A stretch of DNA of 64,000 nt from Actinernus sp. WN-2022. Its lineage: Eukaryota > Cnidaria > Anthozoa > Actiniaria > Actinernidae. A program made the translations under genes and the position numbers. The stretch is from the NCBI GenBank assembly GCA_030867875.1, contig JAOWCC010000936.1, positions 12,718,095 through 12,782,094 on the forward strand. Reading direction: 5' to 3'. Numbering within the stretch: the stretch's first letter is position 1; the number at the start of each line of letters is the position of its first letter. Under the pieces are notes generated by a model. It worked only from the letters and a program-made list of their open reading frames with translations, did not search any database and was not told where the DNA came from. This document shows, piece by piece, positions 33,974 through 44,490 of this stretch.

Positions 33974-35024
33974 CGCCGTTTTAATTGCTCTATTACGAAC
34001 ACGACTACGGCCACGATTAACAACCAAACGTTATTTGCTAGGAATCCCACAGCTTCACCAGCTATACTAACTATGAAGCTTGCAATTGGTCCAATCATCC
34101 CAGATAGAATCTGCCCCAGCTTTTTTCCTATTGCTTTTAACGCTTTGGCAACAGCTTTGACGGCATCTTCGACACTGTCAGCCAAGCTCTTTGGTAGTGC
34201 GGGAACTCCCTTCGTCAGACTGGAAACTATTGCACCAATCACGGTACCTACTACGGCCAGTATGCCAGTTATACCAACCCCGTACTTCCTTAAAATAGCT
34301 TTGACCTTATCGCGAAGGGGCAAACGTTCTAGTAGGGCTTCTTCTCTGCGTTCTAGGACTGCCATTTCATCACGGATGGTGGCTATCTCATTCTTAGCTG
34401 CTTCTCTCTGATCTGGGGTCGACGTAGGGGCTTGAAGTATGCCTTCTTCTAGTTTGAGATGCTCCTTTAGCTTTTTATTAGCTTGAATGAATTCTTCTAC
34501 CGCCTCTTCGTTGGTAGGCCCTAGAGCCTTTTTGAGGTCTCCCCCCCATCTTCATATATCTCTTACCCCCCAAGGTGGTCAAAGGGATAGGTTTCTCGTC
34601 GCTTCCGTACACGTGGATGTAGATTCTACCCTTTTTCTTTTCAGCATCCCATATGGTTGTTACCTCGAGGGGGTTCCCCCCTAATCCCCGCATCCTGATA
34701 GTGGCCCCGGACAGCCTCGACCAGCATCTGTTTTGCTTCTTCTGATATGCCTTGTTTGAAGAGGAACCCTCGATGTTTAAAGTCCGGAGCGAGGATTTGT
34801 TCCAATATTTCATCGTCGGTAAGCGAGGTTTCCTGAGTCTTCGGCTTAGCACCTTCTTTGTTGTAGTCACGTCTGGTTTTCATGTCGAACCTTTCACCTC
34901 CTGACTCCGTATTTGGAACATCTGGAAATACTAATTTCCATGCCTCTTTGTCGATAGTACCATCATCGTCGTCGTCTCCACCTGCTTCAGCTCCACCAGG
35001 ATTTTCCTCTACCTCACCAGGCAT
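33970..35024 (-). pseudogene. Unit A gene 4: two-helix membrane protein with coiled-coil, frameshifted
   Basis: Start at 35,024 (MPGEVEENPGG), followed by an acidic stretch with five aspartates, then ISEEAKQMLVEAVRGHYQD. Frame changes near 34,680 and 34,540 lead into a coiled-coil (EEFIQANKKLKEHLKLEEG ... EMAVLERREEALLERLPLRD) and the membrane part: YGVGITGILAVVGTVIGAIV, an amphipathic KALKAIGKKLGQILSGMIG, and GFLANNVWLLIVAVVVFVIE. Ends KRR. The membrane half is well conserved with unit B, the N-terminus much less. Function unknown. It overlaps the end of gene 3 by 4 bp, tail to tail. Confidence 0.65.
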
Positions 35025-35058
35025 ATTGAACTTAACTATATAGCTTGCTATATTCAAT
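35025..35058. promoter_or_regulatory. Bidirectional promoter, unit A genes 4 and 5
   Basis: The 34-bp gap plus both start codons reads as an imperfect palindrome: CATATTGAACTTAACTATAT then AGCTTGCTATATTCAATATG. Both genes thus start in the same TTCAATATG context with a CTATA block behind. Unit B keeps CATATTGAA and CTTCAATATG. Confidence 0.55.
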
Positions 35059-36268
35059 ATGATATCGTCGAAGTTAGTTCCCGCACAAACACGTAGAGAG
35101 CCCCTTGCACTCAAAGCTCGACGCATCCTATATAGACGCACGTTTGCACCATCATCTGCCAACCCAGGAGAGACGCTCTATGTCGCGGTTCGAAAACTAG
35201 GAGAAAACATCGTCCTAGTCCCAGGTAGCTTTGCGCTGTTAGCTGACATTGTATTGTCTGGGGGACACAACACCAATCGCGTGGTTGCCAATGTCGGACG
35301 ATGTTTAGTCTCTCATCGCAGATGTATATTTGCAACTGAGGTAATAGAAAACCTTGCCCGACCAGATCTCCTACAGACATATTCCGATCTCTATCTTTCT
35401 ACTCCAGCGCGAGAAGCTCGGATTCAACAAGGTATCCAATCAGAGAACGTGAACAAGCTTCGCTCGAAGACTAACGGTGCAACCACTTCGAATGATGTAG
35501 AAACTGCGATAATGGCTGCTTATGGTTCGAGGTATCGAATCCCACTGGATGTTGACATTCTGACACAACATGGAGCTCTGTATCCCCACGCCCTCCACGA
35601 CATTATTTCATTCGATTTGATTCTAGCACCCGCTGTCGATATAGTGGTGGGAACGGATGCGACCAAGATAGGCACATACAGGCTCAACAACATACAGCTG
35701 GAGTATGAGGTCATCGAGGATGAAAAACTCGCCAGACAAGCAGAGCACGCATATGCCACAGGCACTGCCTTTCTGTTCGACTACGCCCTACACTCTAATA
35801 CTGTACCTATTAACAAGGCATCAGACACTTTGGTGGCTCATCACCTCACGGCCCCACGGAGATCCTTTACTGGACTACTTCTACTCTTTGTGGCCCCACA
35901 CACCGCAGGTGCCCGGGACAGCGAGGCATTCTCCAATCCAGGCATCACTAAGGCCAAATTTCTTCTTTCCAGATGGTATGCTGTCACCAGATTTCTGGTT
36001 TGGCACGTCAGTCGATGTTGATCCGAAAATGACACCTATGACACCCCACAAGTTCTACAACAACAAATTCGCCATCTTGGTTGATTGTCGCACAGCAAAC
36101 GATTCAGTTGTCCATGGTGATGGCTTAGCACAAACAGGCGGTGGGAAAAACATCGACATCCGAGTGCACAGGAGCGGAGGCAGTGGAACTGTTAACATGC
36201 ACATCTTCGTTCTGTCAGATGCTCAGATCAATATAATGAATGGATCTCTGAGTAGTTTTACATATTAA
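35059..36268 (+). pseudogene. Unit A gene 5: putative major capsid protein, frameshifted
   Basis: ATG 35,059 (MISSKLVPAQTRREP). About 300 residues are open, then a small deletion/frameshift near 35,955 (after FSNPGITK) moves the rest to another frame, which reads DFWFGTSVDVDPKMTPMTPH and GTVNMHIFVLSDAQINIMNG to the stop at 36,268. Unit B keeps the whole frame open. Beta-rich composition, length near 415 and place directly upstream of the packaging ATPase are why I read it as the double-jelly-roll major capsid protein of Polinton/adintovirus-like elements; no capsid motif is diagnostic by eye. ATPase starts 3 nt after its stop. Confidence 0.55.
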
Positions 36269-36270
36269 CA

Positions 36271-36897
36271 ATGGACGCACTGGTAGAACACGTTCCATTC
36301 AACGTACTCATAGTAGGACCCACAAATTGTGGGAAAACAGCATTTCTCATAGAGCAACTTCGTGGTCCATTTCGTGGTAAGTTTGACTATATAGTATTAG
36401 TTTGCCCCACTTACGCCCATAACAAAACTTATCGTGGATTTGCCAATCGAGATCCACACTTTTATGTTGTATCTCCACCACAGTATGCTATCAATGCCGC
36501 ATTACATATTTGTGCAACCTTTTGGGCTGGGACCAATACTCTATTGATTCTAGATGATTGTGCCGCCTCAAAAGATGTCAAGAAACGAACCAACAAGCTC
36601 GTAGATATGGCCTTTTCTGCTCGACATATAGGGCTCTCTATTTGGGTGCTATCCCAACAATTAACAAGCATATGCAAACCTTTCCGTGAAAACGTAGCTG
36701 TTGTAGTTGCCTTTCATACCGCATCGGCTATAGATTGGAAAAGGCTATTTGAAGACTATGGAGGCTCACAAGAAGGCAGTGAGTCACAAGCAGTGCTTCG
36801 GTCTCACACGTTTTCTCGCATATGCTTTTGTTTACGACATCCCTTTGCAGTAGTGTTAGAGCTACCCGCACCTATGGCATATTATCATGGATTATGA
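36271..36897 (+). CDS. Unit A gene 6: A32-like genome packaging ATPase, intact frame
   Basis: 208 residues with no break. P-loop GPTNCGKT at residues 16-23 and Walker B TLLILDDC with the acidic pair at 95-96, then SARHIGLSIWVLSQQLTSIC with a sensor-type Gln (about 125-134) and VVVAFH. This is the FtsK/HerA-A32 family ATPase used by Polintons, virophages and large DNA viruses to pump the genome into the capsid. Size is close to the A32 core. It starts 3 nt after the capsid stop and overlaps gene 7 by 11 nt. One of few fully open frames in unit A. Confidence 0.85.
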   Translation: MDALVEHVPFNVLIVGPTNCGKTAFLIEQLRGPFRGKFDYIVLVCPTYAHNKTYRGFANRDPHFYVVSPPQYAINAALHICATFWAGTNTLLILDDCAASKDVKKRTNKLVDMAFSARHIGLSIWVLSQQLTSICKPFRENVAVVVAFHTASAIDWKRLFEDYGGSQEGSESQAVLRSHTFSRICFCLRHPFAVVLELPAPMAYYHGL

Positions 36898-37444
36898 AGA
36901 AATAATTGCCCTACTAGGTGAGGACGTAACAGGCCCACCACCCAAAACAGAGGACGTCGTAACAGATAACCGCGAAGCACTTGCAATTTTGGCTGCAACC
37001 GGTACAACAAAGGATTATCTAGGGAAAAATTTATCTCTAGGAGATATTGCTAGACTACCTGAAAAAGAAGTAGATAGATTATATAGAAGGTATCAGGCCG
37101 TTCTAGCTCAGCAAATAACAGGAAGCTTAGTCGATGGTGTGATGCGTCTAGCTACCCGCTTAGTTGCTTACCTAGTCCCCATAGATTCTCAAGAAGCACT
37201 GATCAAAGATCTACAAGAAGACCATCTAGTCCGCAACGAGATCAGTGCTGTGACTGGCCTGTTATCACTAAAAGCAGGTCGCTTTGTAGCGCTAGCTAGC
37301 GTCTTGTTCCATGTATCTCGTCACATAGTTATTCCTGGTACCTCTGCTACCACACCTATTGAACCTTCACACATACCTACTATACCAAAGCAAGATGGAG
37401 GAAACGGATCATATAACGGCATATCCTCCGAAGACTGTGCCTGA
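36887..37444 (+). CDS. Unit A gene 7: conserved 185-residue protein, unknown function
   Basis: ATG 36,887 inside the end of the ATPase gene (11-nt overlap). Begins MDYEEIIALLGEDVTGPPPK. Central block ARLPEKEVDRLYRRYQAVLA, then LVPIDSQEALIKDLQEDHLV and NEISAVTGLLSLKAGRFVAL, a helical region with a possible membrane-associated helix, and a Ser/Pro-rich tail. Unit B has the same core (RLHRRYQAVVAQQ, LVPLDEHQALLKDLQEDHLV). No family recognised. Position between the ATPase and small membrane proteins suggests a virion component. Frame intact. Confidence 0.65.
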   Translation: MDYEEIIALLGEDVTGPPPKTEDVVTDNREALAILAATGTTKDYLGKNLSLGDIARLPEKEVDRLYRRYQAVLAQQITGSLVDGVMRLATRLVAYLVPIDSQEALIKDLQEDHLVRNEISAVTGLLSLKAGRFVALASVLFHVSRHIVIPGTSATTPIEPSHIPTIPKQDGGNGSYNGISSEDCA

Positions 37445-37757
37445 GAAAAAAGAAAAAGATCCAAAGCGCGTTGCTGCTGGAAAAGCACTAGCAGAAAGCA
37501 ACAAACGTGCCAGAGAGGCTCAAAGGCGGGAGTTGGCACGTGAAAGCGAACTATCTAAAGAAACCGATGCGGGAGGAAACTGGTAGAAAAATATGTCTAC
37601 CAATACTACTCTAGCGGTCATTGGCGTAGGCGCTTCGTTGGTAGGGGCGTACTATCAATACAGAAGATACAAAGACAACGCCCCTAAGAATATTGGTACG
37701 ATACGACCCGCGAGTCCAGTAGGGGCGACGAAGGTAGCATTGCCGGATATGGAGTAG
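37395..37757 (+). pseudogene. Unit A gene 8: basic coiled-coil plus single membrane helix, one in-frame stop
   Basis: From ATG 37,395: MEETDHITAYPPKTVPEKKE, then a basic helix RVAAGKALAESNKRAREAQR, a TAG at 37,584, and in the same frame (198 nt later) an ATG at 37,593 with NTTLAVIGVGASLVGAYYQY, one membrane helix, ending ALPDME. Unit B reads through the equivalent point without a stop (VAGGKALAAANKRAREALAR ... STTTLLSAIGVRASLLGLWY), so this is one gene with a nonsense change or, less likely, two. Overlaps gene 7 by 50 nt. Function unknown. Confidence 0.55.
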
Positions 37758-37808
37758 AACGATAGAACATTTGAAGACTAGGGACCATAGGTTATATGTC
37801 ATAGTAGG

Positions 37809-38034
37809 ATGGTAGAGAATAAATTGATGAAAACGGTAACTGATAGATGCCGCTATAGTTACTGGGCTTGCTACAGGCATTGGTTGGATTGCAAGAAAGG
37901 TCGTTAAGGAACCTATGCTCAACGACCCTTCTGCTTCTATAGTGAATTACGTGAAGTGGACTGCCGTGTTGGCTGGTAGCCTAGCTGCCAAGCAATATCT
38001 CGAGGATCAAAAATACATACCAGCTGATTTGTAG
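37809..38034 (+). pseudogene. Unit A gene 9: small membrane protein, frameshifted near the start
   Basis: ATG 37,809 gives MVENKLMKTVTD, then the frame shifts by about 37,843 into AAIVTGLATGIGWIARKVVK, EPMLNDPSASIVNYVKWTAV and LAGSLAAKQYLEDQKYIPAD, stop 38,034. Two short hydrophobic segments. Unit B has MEKQAREATLNVAILTGLAA and GIGWIAKKVVKEPMTSDPST in the same position. Function unknown. Confidence 0.5.
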
Positions 38035-38042
38035 GAGTACCC

Positions 38043-38480
38043 ATGACAACATTGGCGGCCCTTGGAATGGCCATTTTCGGAGCTGTTTTGAATGCGACGG
38101 CATCCACCGGCGGTGGGGTGATTGCTAAGTTTCTTTCTGGAAACGACGATAGGATTGCTATAGAAAAAGAGAGATACGATAGGGCCATCGAGAAAAAAGC
38201 AGCTGCCATGAAGGCTTACAATGAGAAACGTCAAAGATTATACGACTATGCCAACGAACAGGAAGGTCTGGAGCGTAATGCTTACGATATGCAAAACGAC
38301 ACCAACTGCGCTTTTCTACAATCCGACAAGTTACGCCAGGCACTGAAACGACTCGAAACAATGAAAGAACTTCGTTTATCTGACTACTATCGACCCTCAA
38401 GTGAGCAGAAGACGAACGAGTTTATCTATGTTGGGGGTGGAATGCTAGGCGCTGGCTATGTTGCTAGTCGCTGGCTATAG
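38043..38480 (+). CDS. Unit A gene 10: membrane protein with long central helix
   Basis: 145 residues, intact. N-terminal hydrophobic TTLAALGMAIFGAVLNATAS, then a long charged helix (RIAIEKERYDRAIEKKAAAM ... NEQEGLERNAYD), a conserved LSDYYRPSSEQK motif and a C-terminal small-residue membrane segment FIYVGGGMLGAGYVASRW. Unit B keeps FSAYYRPSSAQKK and VGGGMLAIGYAASRWL. The two-anchor, rod-like shape suggests a membrane-spanning or virion scaffold. Family not recognised. Confidence 0.65.
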   Translation: MTTLAALGMAIFGAVLNATASTGGGVIAKFLSGNDDRIAIEKERYDRAIEKKAAAMKAYNEKRQRLYDYANEQEGLERNAYDMQNDTNCAFLQSDKLRQALKRLETMKELRLSDYYRPSSEQKTNEFIYVGGGMLGAGYVASRWL

Positions 38481-38562
38481 CTATGCTTTTTAAAAACGAG
38501 CTTTCTTCTGCTTGACTCACAAAGTCGGTTTTCTGCATCCATTTGAAGCTATTTATATACAT

Positions 38563-38976
38563 ATGTATCAGGGGCAACTTTCGACGAAAATGGAAACCGT
38601 ACGAGTCAAGGAGGACTTCGAGAGGCAGCTTTCGGCGGAAGCGGAAAACGTGCAAGTTAATAACAACTTTTGGACACATACAAAACACAAGGAACGTACC
38701 TTACGCGTGGTATCATTTAATGTGAAGGATAAAGGAACCGTAAACCTTATCCGCACTTACGTTTTACAAGCCCCCAACTCTCCTACTCCACATCGTACCA
38801 ATTCGCTACTACCCAAGCCATGCTTCGAAGATGGGGCAAAGTCAATAGAGGTTGAGTTGCTAGAGGGCGCTAATCTAACCGAGTTAGGTTTCGAAGGCAA
38901 CGTAAAGTCGATAATATTCAAGTGGAGTACAGAGCCCCGCGAGATCAAAGGTCTACCCCATGTGAAGGGCTCATAG
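38563..38976 (+). CDS. Unit A gene 11: small protein, present only in unit A
   Basis: Open from an ATG at 38,563 (MYQGQLSTKME; a second ATG at 38,590) with a TATATACAT just before it, to a stop at 38,976. About 137 residues, no hydrophobic segment; mixed beta pattern (TLRVVSFNVKDKGTVNLIRT, SIEVELLEGANLTELGFEGN). No counterpart is visible between gene 10 and the integrase in unit B. Function unknown. Confidence 0.5.
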   Translation: MYQGQLSTKMETVRVKEDFERQLSAEAENVQVNNNFWTHTKHKERTLRVVSFNVKDKGTVNLIRTYVLQAPNSPTPHRTNSLLPKPCFEDGAKSIEVELLEGANLTELGFEGNVKSIIFKWSTEPREIKGLPHVKGS

Positions 38977-40980
38977 TTAGACATGTATGATGGTCGAGAA
39001 TAAGTCAATGCAAAAAAGAAGAATAAGAACTAGTTGGCTAGAAGAGTCTTTATTCTTCTTTTTTGTCTTCGTTATTAGGGCCTCATCGTTGTGTTATATA
39101 TATAATGGATGCCCTCCTTGCGAATATCTTCTATGGGCCTGAGGGATACTGGAAAGGTTACGCTGCCGTGGGTAAGCTAGCAGTGGCAGCAAAGGTATCG
39201 GAAGACGCAGCTAAGAGTTGGTTAGAGAAACAAGCACTTTGGCAGATATACCTACCACCACCACGACATATCCCACGACCACATTGGACTGTATAGAAAC
39301 CCAATGAGGTTCACCAAGCTGATTTGATCTTTCTATACCTCACGATAGACCTGGCCGTGGGCGAAAGCTCTATAAATATGCTTTAGTGGTAATCGACGTG
39401 GTTTCTCGATATAAAGAAGCTGAGCCTATAGCCTCGAAAGATAGTGGCGAAGTTGCTGCAGCTTTTGAACGAATCTACCAGCGTAGTCCATTAACATGGC
39501 CAAAAACGTTGCAAGTCGATCCTGGTAGAGAATTCATGGGACGTATGTCTGGAACTTTAGCACGATATGGTACGAAAGTCCAACGAGGTGAGGCTGGTAA
39601 TCATAGGGCGCAAAGCTTTGTCGAGCAAGCAAATAGAACACTAGCTGAAAGATTGTTTGGATATCAATACGCACAGGAGATGGTGTTTGCTTCGGAAGGA
39701 TCAGATGCACGTAGTAGAGAATGGGTGTTGAGGCTTCCTGAGGTTATCAAGGCCATGAACAATGAGGTGACTCGACTTACAGGGAAAGAGCCTTGGAATA
39801 CAATATTAGCACAGCAAGTGAACATAAAAACTCCTACATATTCGCGATCTGTTGGGGTAGAAGAAAAACGTTTACCGTTCGATGTACTACACTGTAAATT
39901 CAAAAGAGCTGAATTGACCCCAAAAATGGGGCCAAAACGGTGAGTAAAATTTGGCACATATTTTAAAGCTGTTTTGGCCCCATTTTGACGGGGCTAATTT
40001 AGCCCTAAAATTAGGTGCTGAATTGACACTTATTTAGGGTTGAATTGATCCTTTGTTAGGGGTAGATTCGACCCCATGAAGTGCTGATTTGAAAAAAACT
40101 GGGGTCAATTTGATTTTTCAGGGGGCTGAAATAGCCCTAGAAATTGGCTGTTTTGGTACCCATTTGAGTAAGTATTTTAGCCCTAAATTAGGGGTCGATA
40201 TGGCCCTTAATTATGGGTCAAATTGACCCACCCTAAGTACTGATTTGGAAAACAGTGGGATCAATTTGATTTTTTTGGAGGCTGAAACAGCCCCAAAAAT
40301 TAGCTATTTTGGTACCCATTTGAAGAGCTATTTTGGACCCAGCATATAAGGATTGGATCCAAACAAAATGGATATACAGTATTGGATGCATTTAATGCAC
40401 TTTTCTGAATTCAGAAATGATTCACATCAGTGTCAGTTGTATTTCACCCAGACTGGAATTTACAAATTAAGATAACAAAGTTGGTAAGCTTTGCAATTAT
40501 TCATATTTAATTGTATGAATGACTTTCTTTTACATTTGAAATTATCAATATAATATTCAAATAAATAACAGCACAGTATGAAATCATAAATTGTCAATAG
40601 AACAGAGTCTAATGTATTTCTTAAAGTATGAAATTGTCAATATAACATATAAATACAGTAAATAACAGAGACTTACATGTATATACATACTTCAATTTAG
40701 AGGCCCGGTTAGGGGAGGTGGTGTGGTTTATCCCTGTTTTTCAGGATAGTTATCCCTTATCCCTGAGATGCAGATGGCTGTTATTGATTATCTCTTATCC
40801 CAATGGACTTTGGTTATCCCTTATCCCTACTGTTTTGAATTATTATTTTGCTAGTTATCCCTTAATAACTCCATTTTTTTTACAAATCTGATCATAAAAA
40901 GTGAACAATGTTTGCTCTCAAATGATTATTAAACGCATGTCTGTTTCTGCATTTGTCTCCAGTAAATTGTACACTAGATG

Positions 40981-41205
40981 TAATTTATGCACCAATTTTC
41001 CAATCGATAGGGCTCATTTGAATTTCCTGTGTGCCACCATCTTGGATCTCATGACATCACAGTGTTGCCCCTACTGTCAGAAAGCAATAGCACTTTTGTT
41101 GTGTAACAATAGGGACAACACTGTGATGTCATGTGATCCAAGATGCCGATGCACAGAAAATTCAAATGAGTGTTATTGTCAGAAAAATCGGTGCATAAAT
41201 GACAT
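40981..41205. repeat. MITE nested in the 4.7 kb transposon
   Basis: Foldback with AATTTATGCACCAATTTTCC mirrored by the complement of GGTGCATAAATG, continuing through CTCATTTGAATTT, ATCTTGGATC(T/A)CATGACATCA and CAGTGTTG(C/T)CCCTA. Confidence 0.75.
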
Positions 41206-43219
41206 CTACATTGTATAGAGTTCTCTCAAAGCTTCTAGGCGACTGACGATTTTCCCAGTGTACTCAACTTGACCACATCAGCTACAAGTTTTCTTTTTAC
41301 TTACCACTCTTAACAGTAGAAGCCTGGATTCGAAATAAATTCCCCCAAGGTACTCAATTCTTTTCTCCCCCAACTATGCATGTTGGGAGAACCTGCATCT
41401 AGTGTACACTTGACTGGAGATGAACACAGCTCAATGTATTTAGGCATCTACAGTATAAACAAACACTTGAGAACAAACATTGTTTTCAGCTAAGTTTCCC
41501 TTTAATAATTTATTTTACGAGGACCCAGGCGATTACTTGTTAATAACATAGAGGGCAAACATTTTTGACAATAGTGAAATAAATTGTTATGTGCATTCTA
41601 TCTAATGGGAAAACTGGGTGACGGTATTGTTGAATGTCAAACAACATGAGCACAAGGCACAATTTTTACTTTTCAAGAATCTCACTTCTGTCACTTGTTA
41701 TTACTCGGGCAAAGCTAAAGAGAAGTGTCTATCGTACCACCTCCTTATAAGGAAGCACAATAGGCCACCATATGTATGTGTAGAGGGTCACTAAAGTATG
41801 CAAGGGAGGCCACTGATGTACATAGAGGAGACTCATCCCAGCTTTCGATTGACCGTGAGTTTTGCAAAATGGGATAGGAAAGCGGCCACGAATCATTTTG
41901 AGTCCCACTCGTTTAATCAGCCATTTTGAAACTTTCAGCCTCACAAATTAAGTAGAGTTCACACGCAAGAACACTAAACACTAAACCCTAACCCGTAACA
42001 TAAACCTAACCCTAACCGTCAATAAATAAGTTCCCAGGTAAACAATGAGGTCTCACCCACATAGAGCTATAGGTTCACAGGTAAACAACGAGTTGTCACT
42101 GGCCTAGGATTTATACTAGGCAAATGATGAGTTTAAACCAAAATATAGAGGGGGGAAATATTCCAGAAAATGTTGTAAACATAATTTTGAGAAATACTGT
42201 ATCTGGACAGGAATTTTTTTAAACATGAGTAACTATCCTAAAATAGCCCAGTCTATGCTTTTGTAAGTCTTATCTGTGGTCTTCTCCCACGTGTATTCAG
42301 CCAACCAGCAGTCTTGTTGCTTTCCATATTGTACATGTATGCCTGCCACTCCTGTTCTACAGTACATTGTATCTTTGCTTTTCTGGCATACACGTTTGCT
42401 GAAAAAAAAGAAGAGTACATGTACAACATTACTGTTCGCAGTGTTCTTGCCACTTAATTTACATTATTTTGGGAATTAAAGTCATTGTTTTTGATTTTCA
42501 AGTTGTCTGTGTGTCCATTAGAAACCCCACTAACAATGAAAGTATCTAATGTTATTTTAATTAAGAAATTAAAACTAAAATCAAAGCAATTACAGAATAC
42601 CCCCGCTCAAGTATGTTAGGTGGAGACGACGTTAGTCCATATATGGTTATCTCTCTAAAGAGATGTCTGGATTTGAATGAGTCTTGTAGAACGAAGCAAC
42701 ATGTATGATGTTAATACGTCAACACGTCAGAGAGATATGTCTGGATGTGAGCGAGTCTCTCCGTTCACAGTAGTAGAACGAAGCAACATGTATGATGTCA
42801 ATGCATTGACATGTTGGCATCAACACCTAATGTACTTGAGTGGGGGGGATTCTGCAATCTATCCCAAAAACCAAACTTTTAAGGATTACTCTCTGGTTTC
42901 TTTGTCATGAAAATGATAAACCTTTTTCAAAATCAATAAAGAATTACTGACAGACAACCTATTGACAAATGTAAACAAGCAGGTAATATTAAGCCAACAT
43001 AAACACTACATGTATATACTGTACATGTAGCTATTACATATTAGGACTGAACATGAAGCCAAGAATATTATTTTGTAATCAATGCTTGCCAACTTAAGTC
43101 CTCAAAGGAGTCCTGCCTACAAAATTGGGTCTTCAACATTTACCTGTACATCCAAAAAAAAAACATGCGAAAACCTACAGAGATGCATGTTGACAGATAA
43201 TAATAACCTTGAATTTGCA
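41206..43219. other. Interior of the 4.7 kb transposon, no gene
   Basis: Short frames only. A brief run of CTAAACCCTAACCC and CCTAACCCTAACC (about 41,978-42,020) resembles the TTAGGG telomere repeat but is only a few degenerate units. A direct repeat of GTAGAACGAAGCAACATGTATG occurs at about 42,686 and 42,773. Confidence 0.45.
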
Positions 43220-43507
43220 ATGGCACCACGGGGCTGATCTTAGCCAGGACCTGGCTAAATTACAAGCGTGTTGGTTTTTATGGAGGGAGGAAAACCTGAG
43301 AACCCGGAGAAAAACCCTCGAAGCAAGGGTAATATATAAGATACCAACAAACTCAACTCACATACAGTATAGCGCCGCTTTGGTGATCGACCCTGGGCTC
43401 TATAAAGCTAGATATTTGCTAAAAAAAAACTCAACATCTTGCCGTTTCCCACAGATCCAGAGGTGAGACTGAGAGGAGAAGCGCTTGACCACTGCGCCAC
43501 ACCGGCT
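43220..43507 (-). repeat. SINE-like tRNA-derived repeat
   Basis: On the minus strand from 43,507: GCCGGTGTGGCGCAGTGGTC then AAGCGCTTCTCC (A-box TGGCGCAGTGG), a B-box-like GGGTCGATCACC, then CTCCGGGTTTTCAGG-type text. Reads like a pol III SINE; the class assignment is tentative. Confidence 0.5.
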
Positions 43508-44237
43508 CATCCTGTTTTTACACAGTTAGTTCGTCCATGAAATACTCATTTACTTTGTGTTAGTATTATTAAGGGACCTACTGATCAACATATCTACTTG
43601 TAGGTAAATTAGGAGTTACTTTAAAACTGATCATGACATGATGCAAGGCTTACCATCTATCATCTTCGAACTGTCTTTAGTGTTTCGTTTTCCTCCAAGG
43701 ATACCAGCCCATAAATAGCCATTCATGGTCCAAACGACGTCTTGATAAGTTCTTAGCTTGGTTCCAAAACTCTTAAACTAGCTAACCTTCTGTAAATCCA
43801 TTAAAGTTGTAGGACAAGACCGCTCAAAACCAGAAACTGCTTCGTTGATCGTGACCGTTGAAGTACTCGAAACCTGATGTACTTACTCATGAGCGTTGCC
43901 GCTGACAAATTTGCAGTACCGTAGTTACCAGTCTCTACTTGTGCACCAGGAGACACGGTTGTACTCGCGGAACAACTGCGGACTCTTCTGGACTATTTTC
44001 ATAATATTATTTCGTACTTTTGAATTATTTTTCATTTATTAATGCATAAGCAATGTACATGTACATGCTAACTTCCTCACAAAGTAGAAACAATTTAAAT
44101 AGTTATTCGCATCTGAGAAAATTTCCGGACTCTGCGGCTTTATGTTATATCCAATCATTGCGGTCTACGGTATAGGAATCAGCCCATAACACCAGACTTC
44201 ATGCCTATGTGGTTTCAAAGAGTAGGAAAAATAATTT

Positions 44238-44490
44238 AAAATAATAGGGTCAATATGACTCATGCTAAAAAGCTAAATTGACCCTTATTGTAGGACTAAA
44301 ATGGCCTAAGGACCAAATTAGAAATAATGGGGTCAATACGACCCATGCTAAAAAGCTAAATTGACCCTTATTGTAGGACTAAAATGGCCTAATAACCAAA
44401 TTAGAAATAATGGGGTCAATACGACCCTTGCTTAAAAGCTAAATTGGCTCTTATTGTAGCACTAAAATGACATAAAGGGGCCAAAATAGA
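44238..44490. repeat. Tandem repeat, three units of 83 bp
   Basis: Units start near 44,238, 44,321 and 44,404, each beginning AAATAATRGGGTCAATAYGA and containing AGCTAAATTG and TGTAGGACTAAAATGGCC. It forms the right subterminal zone of the 4.7 kb transposon. Confidence 0.8.

Noticed and set aside
35000..35024. EVEENPGG at the start of unit A gene 4, reminiscent of a 2A peptide
   Set aside because: Lacks the essential final G-P and the leading D; it sits at the extreme N-terminus with nothing to release.
41975..42020. Interstitial telomere-like CCCTAA repeats
   Set aside because: Only a few degenerate units inside a transposon; no real array.
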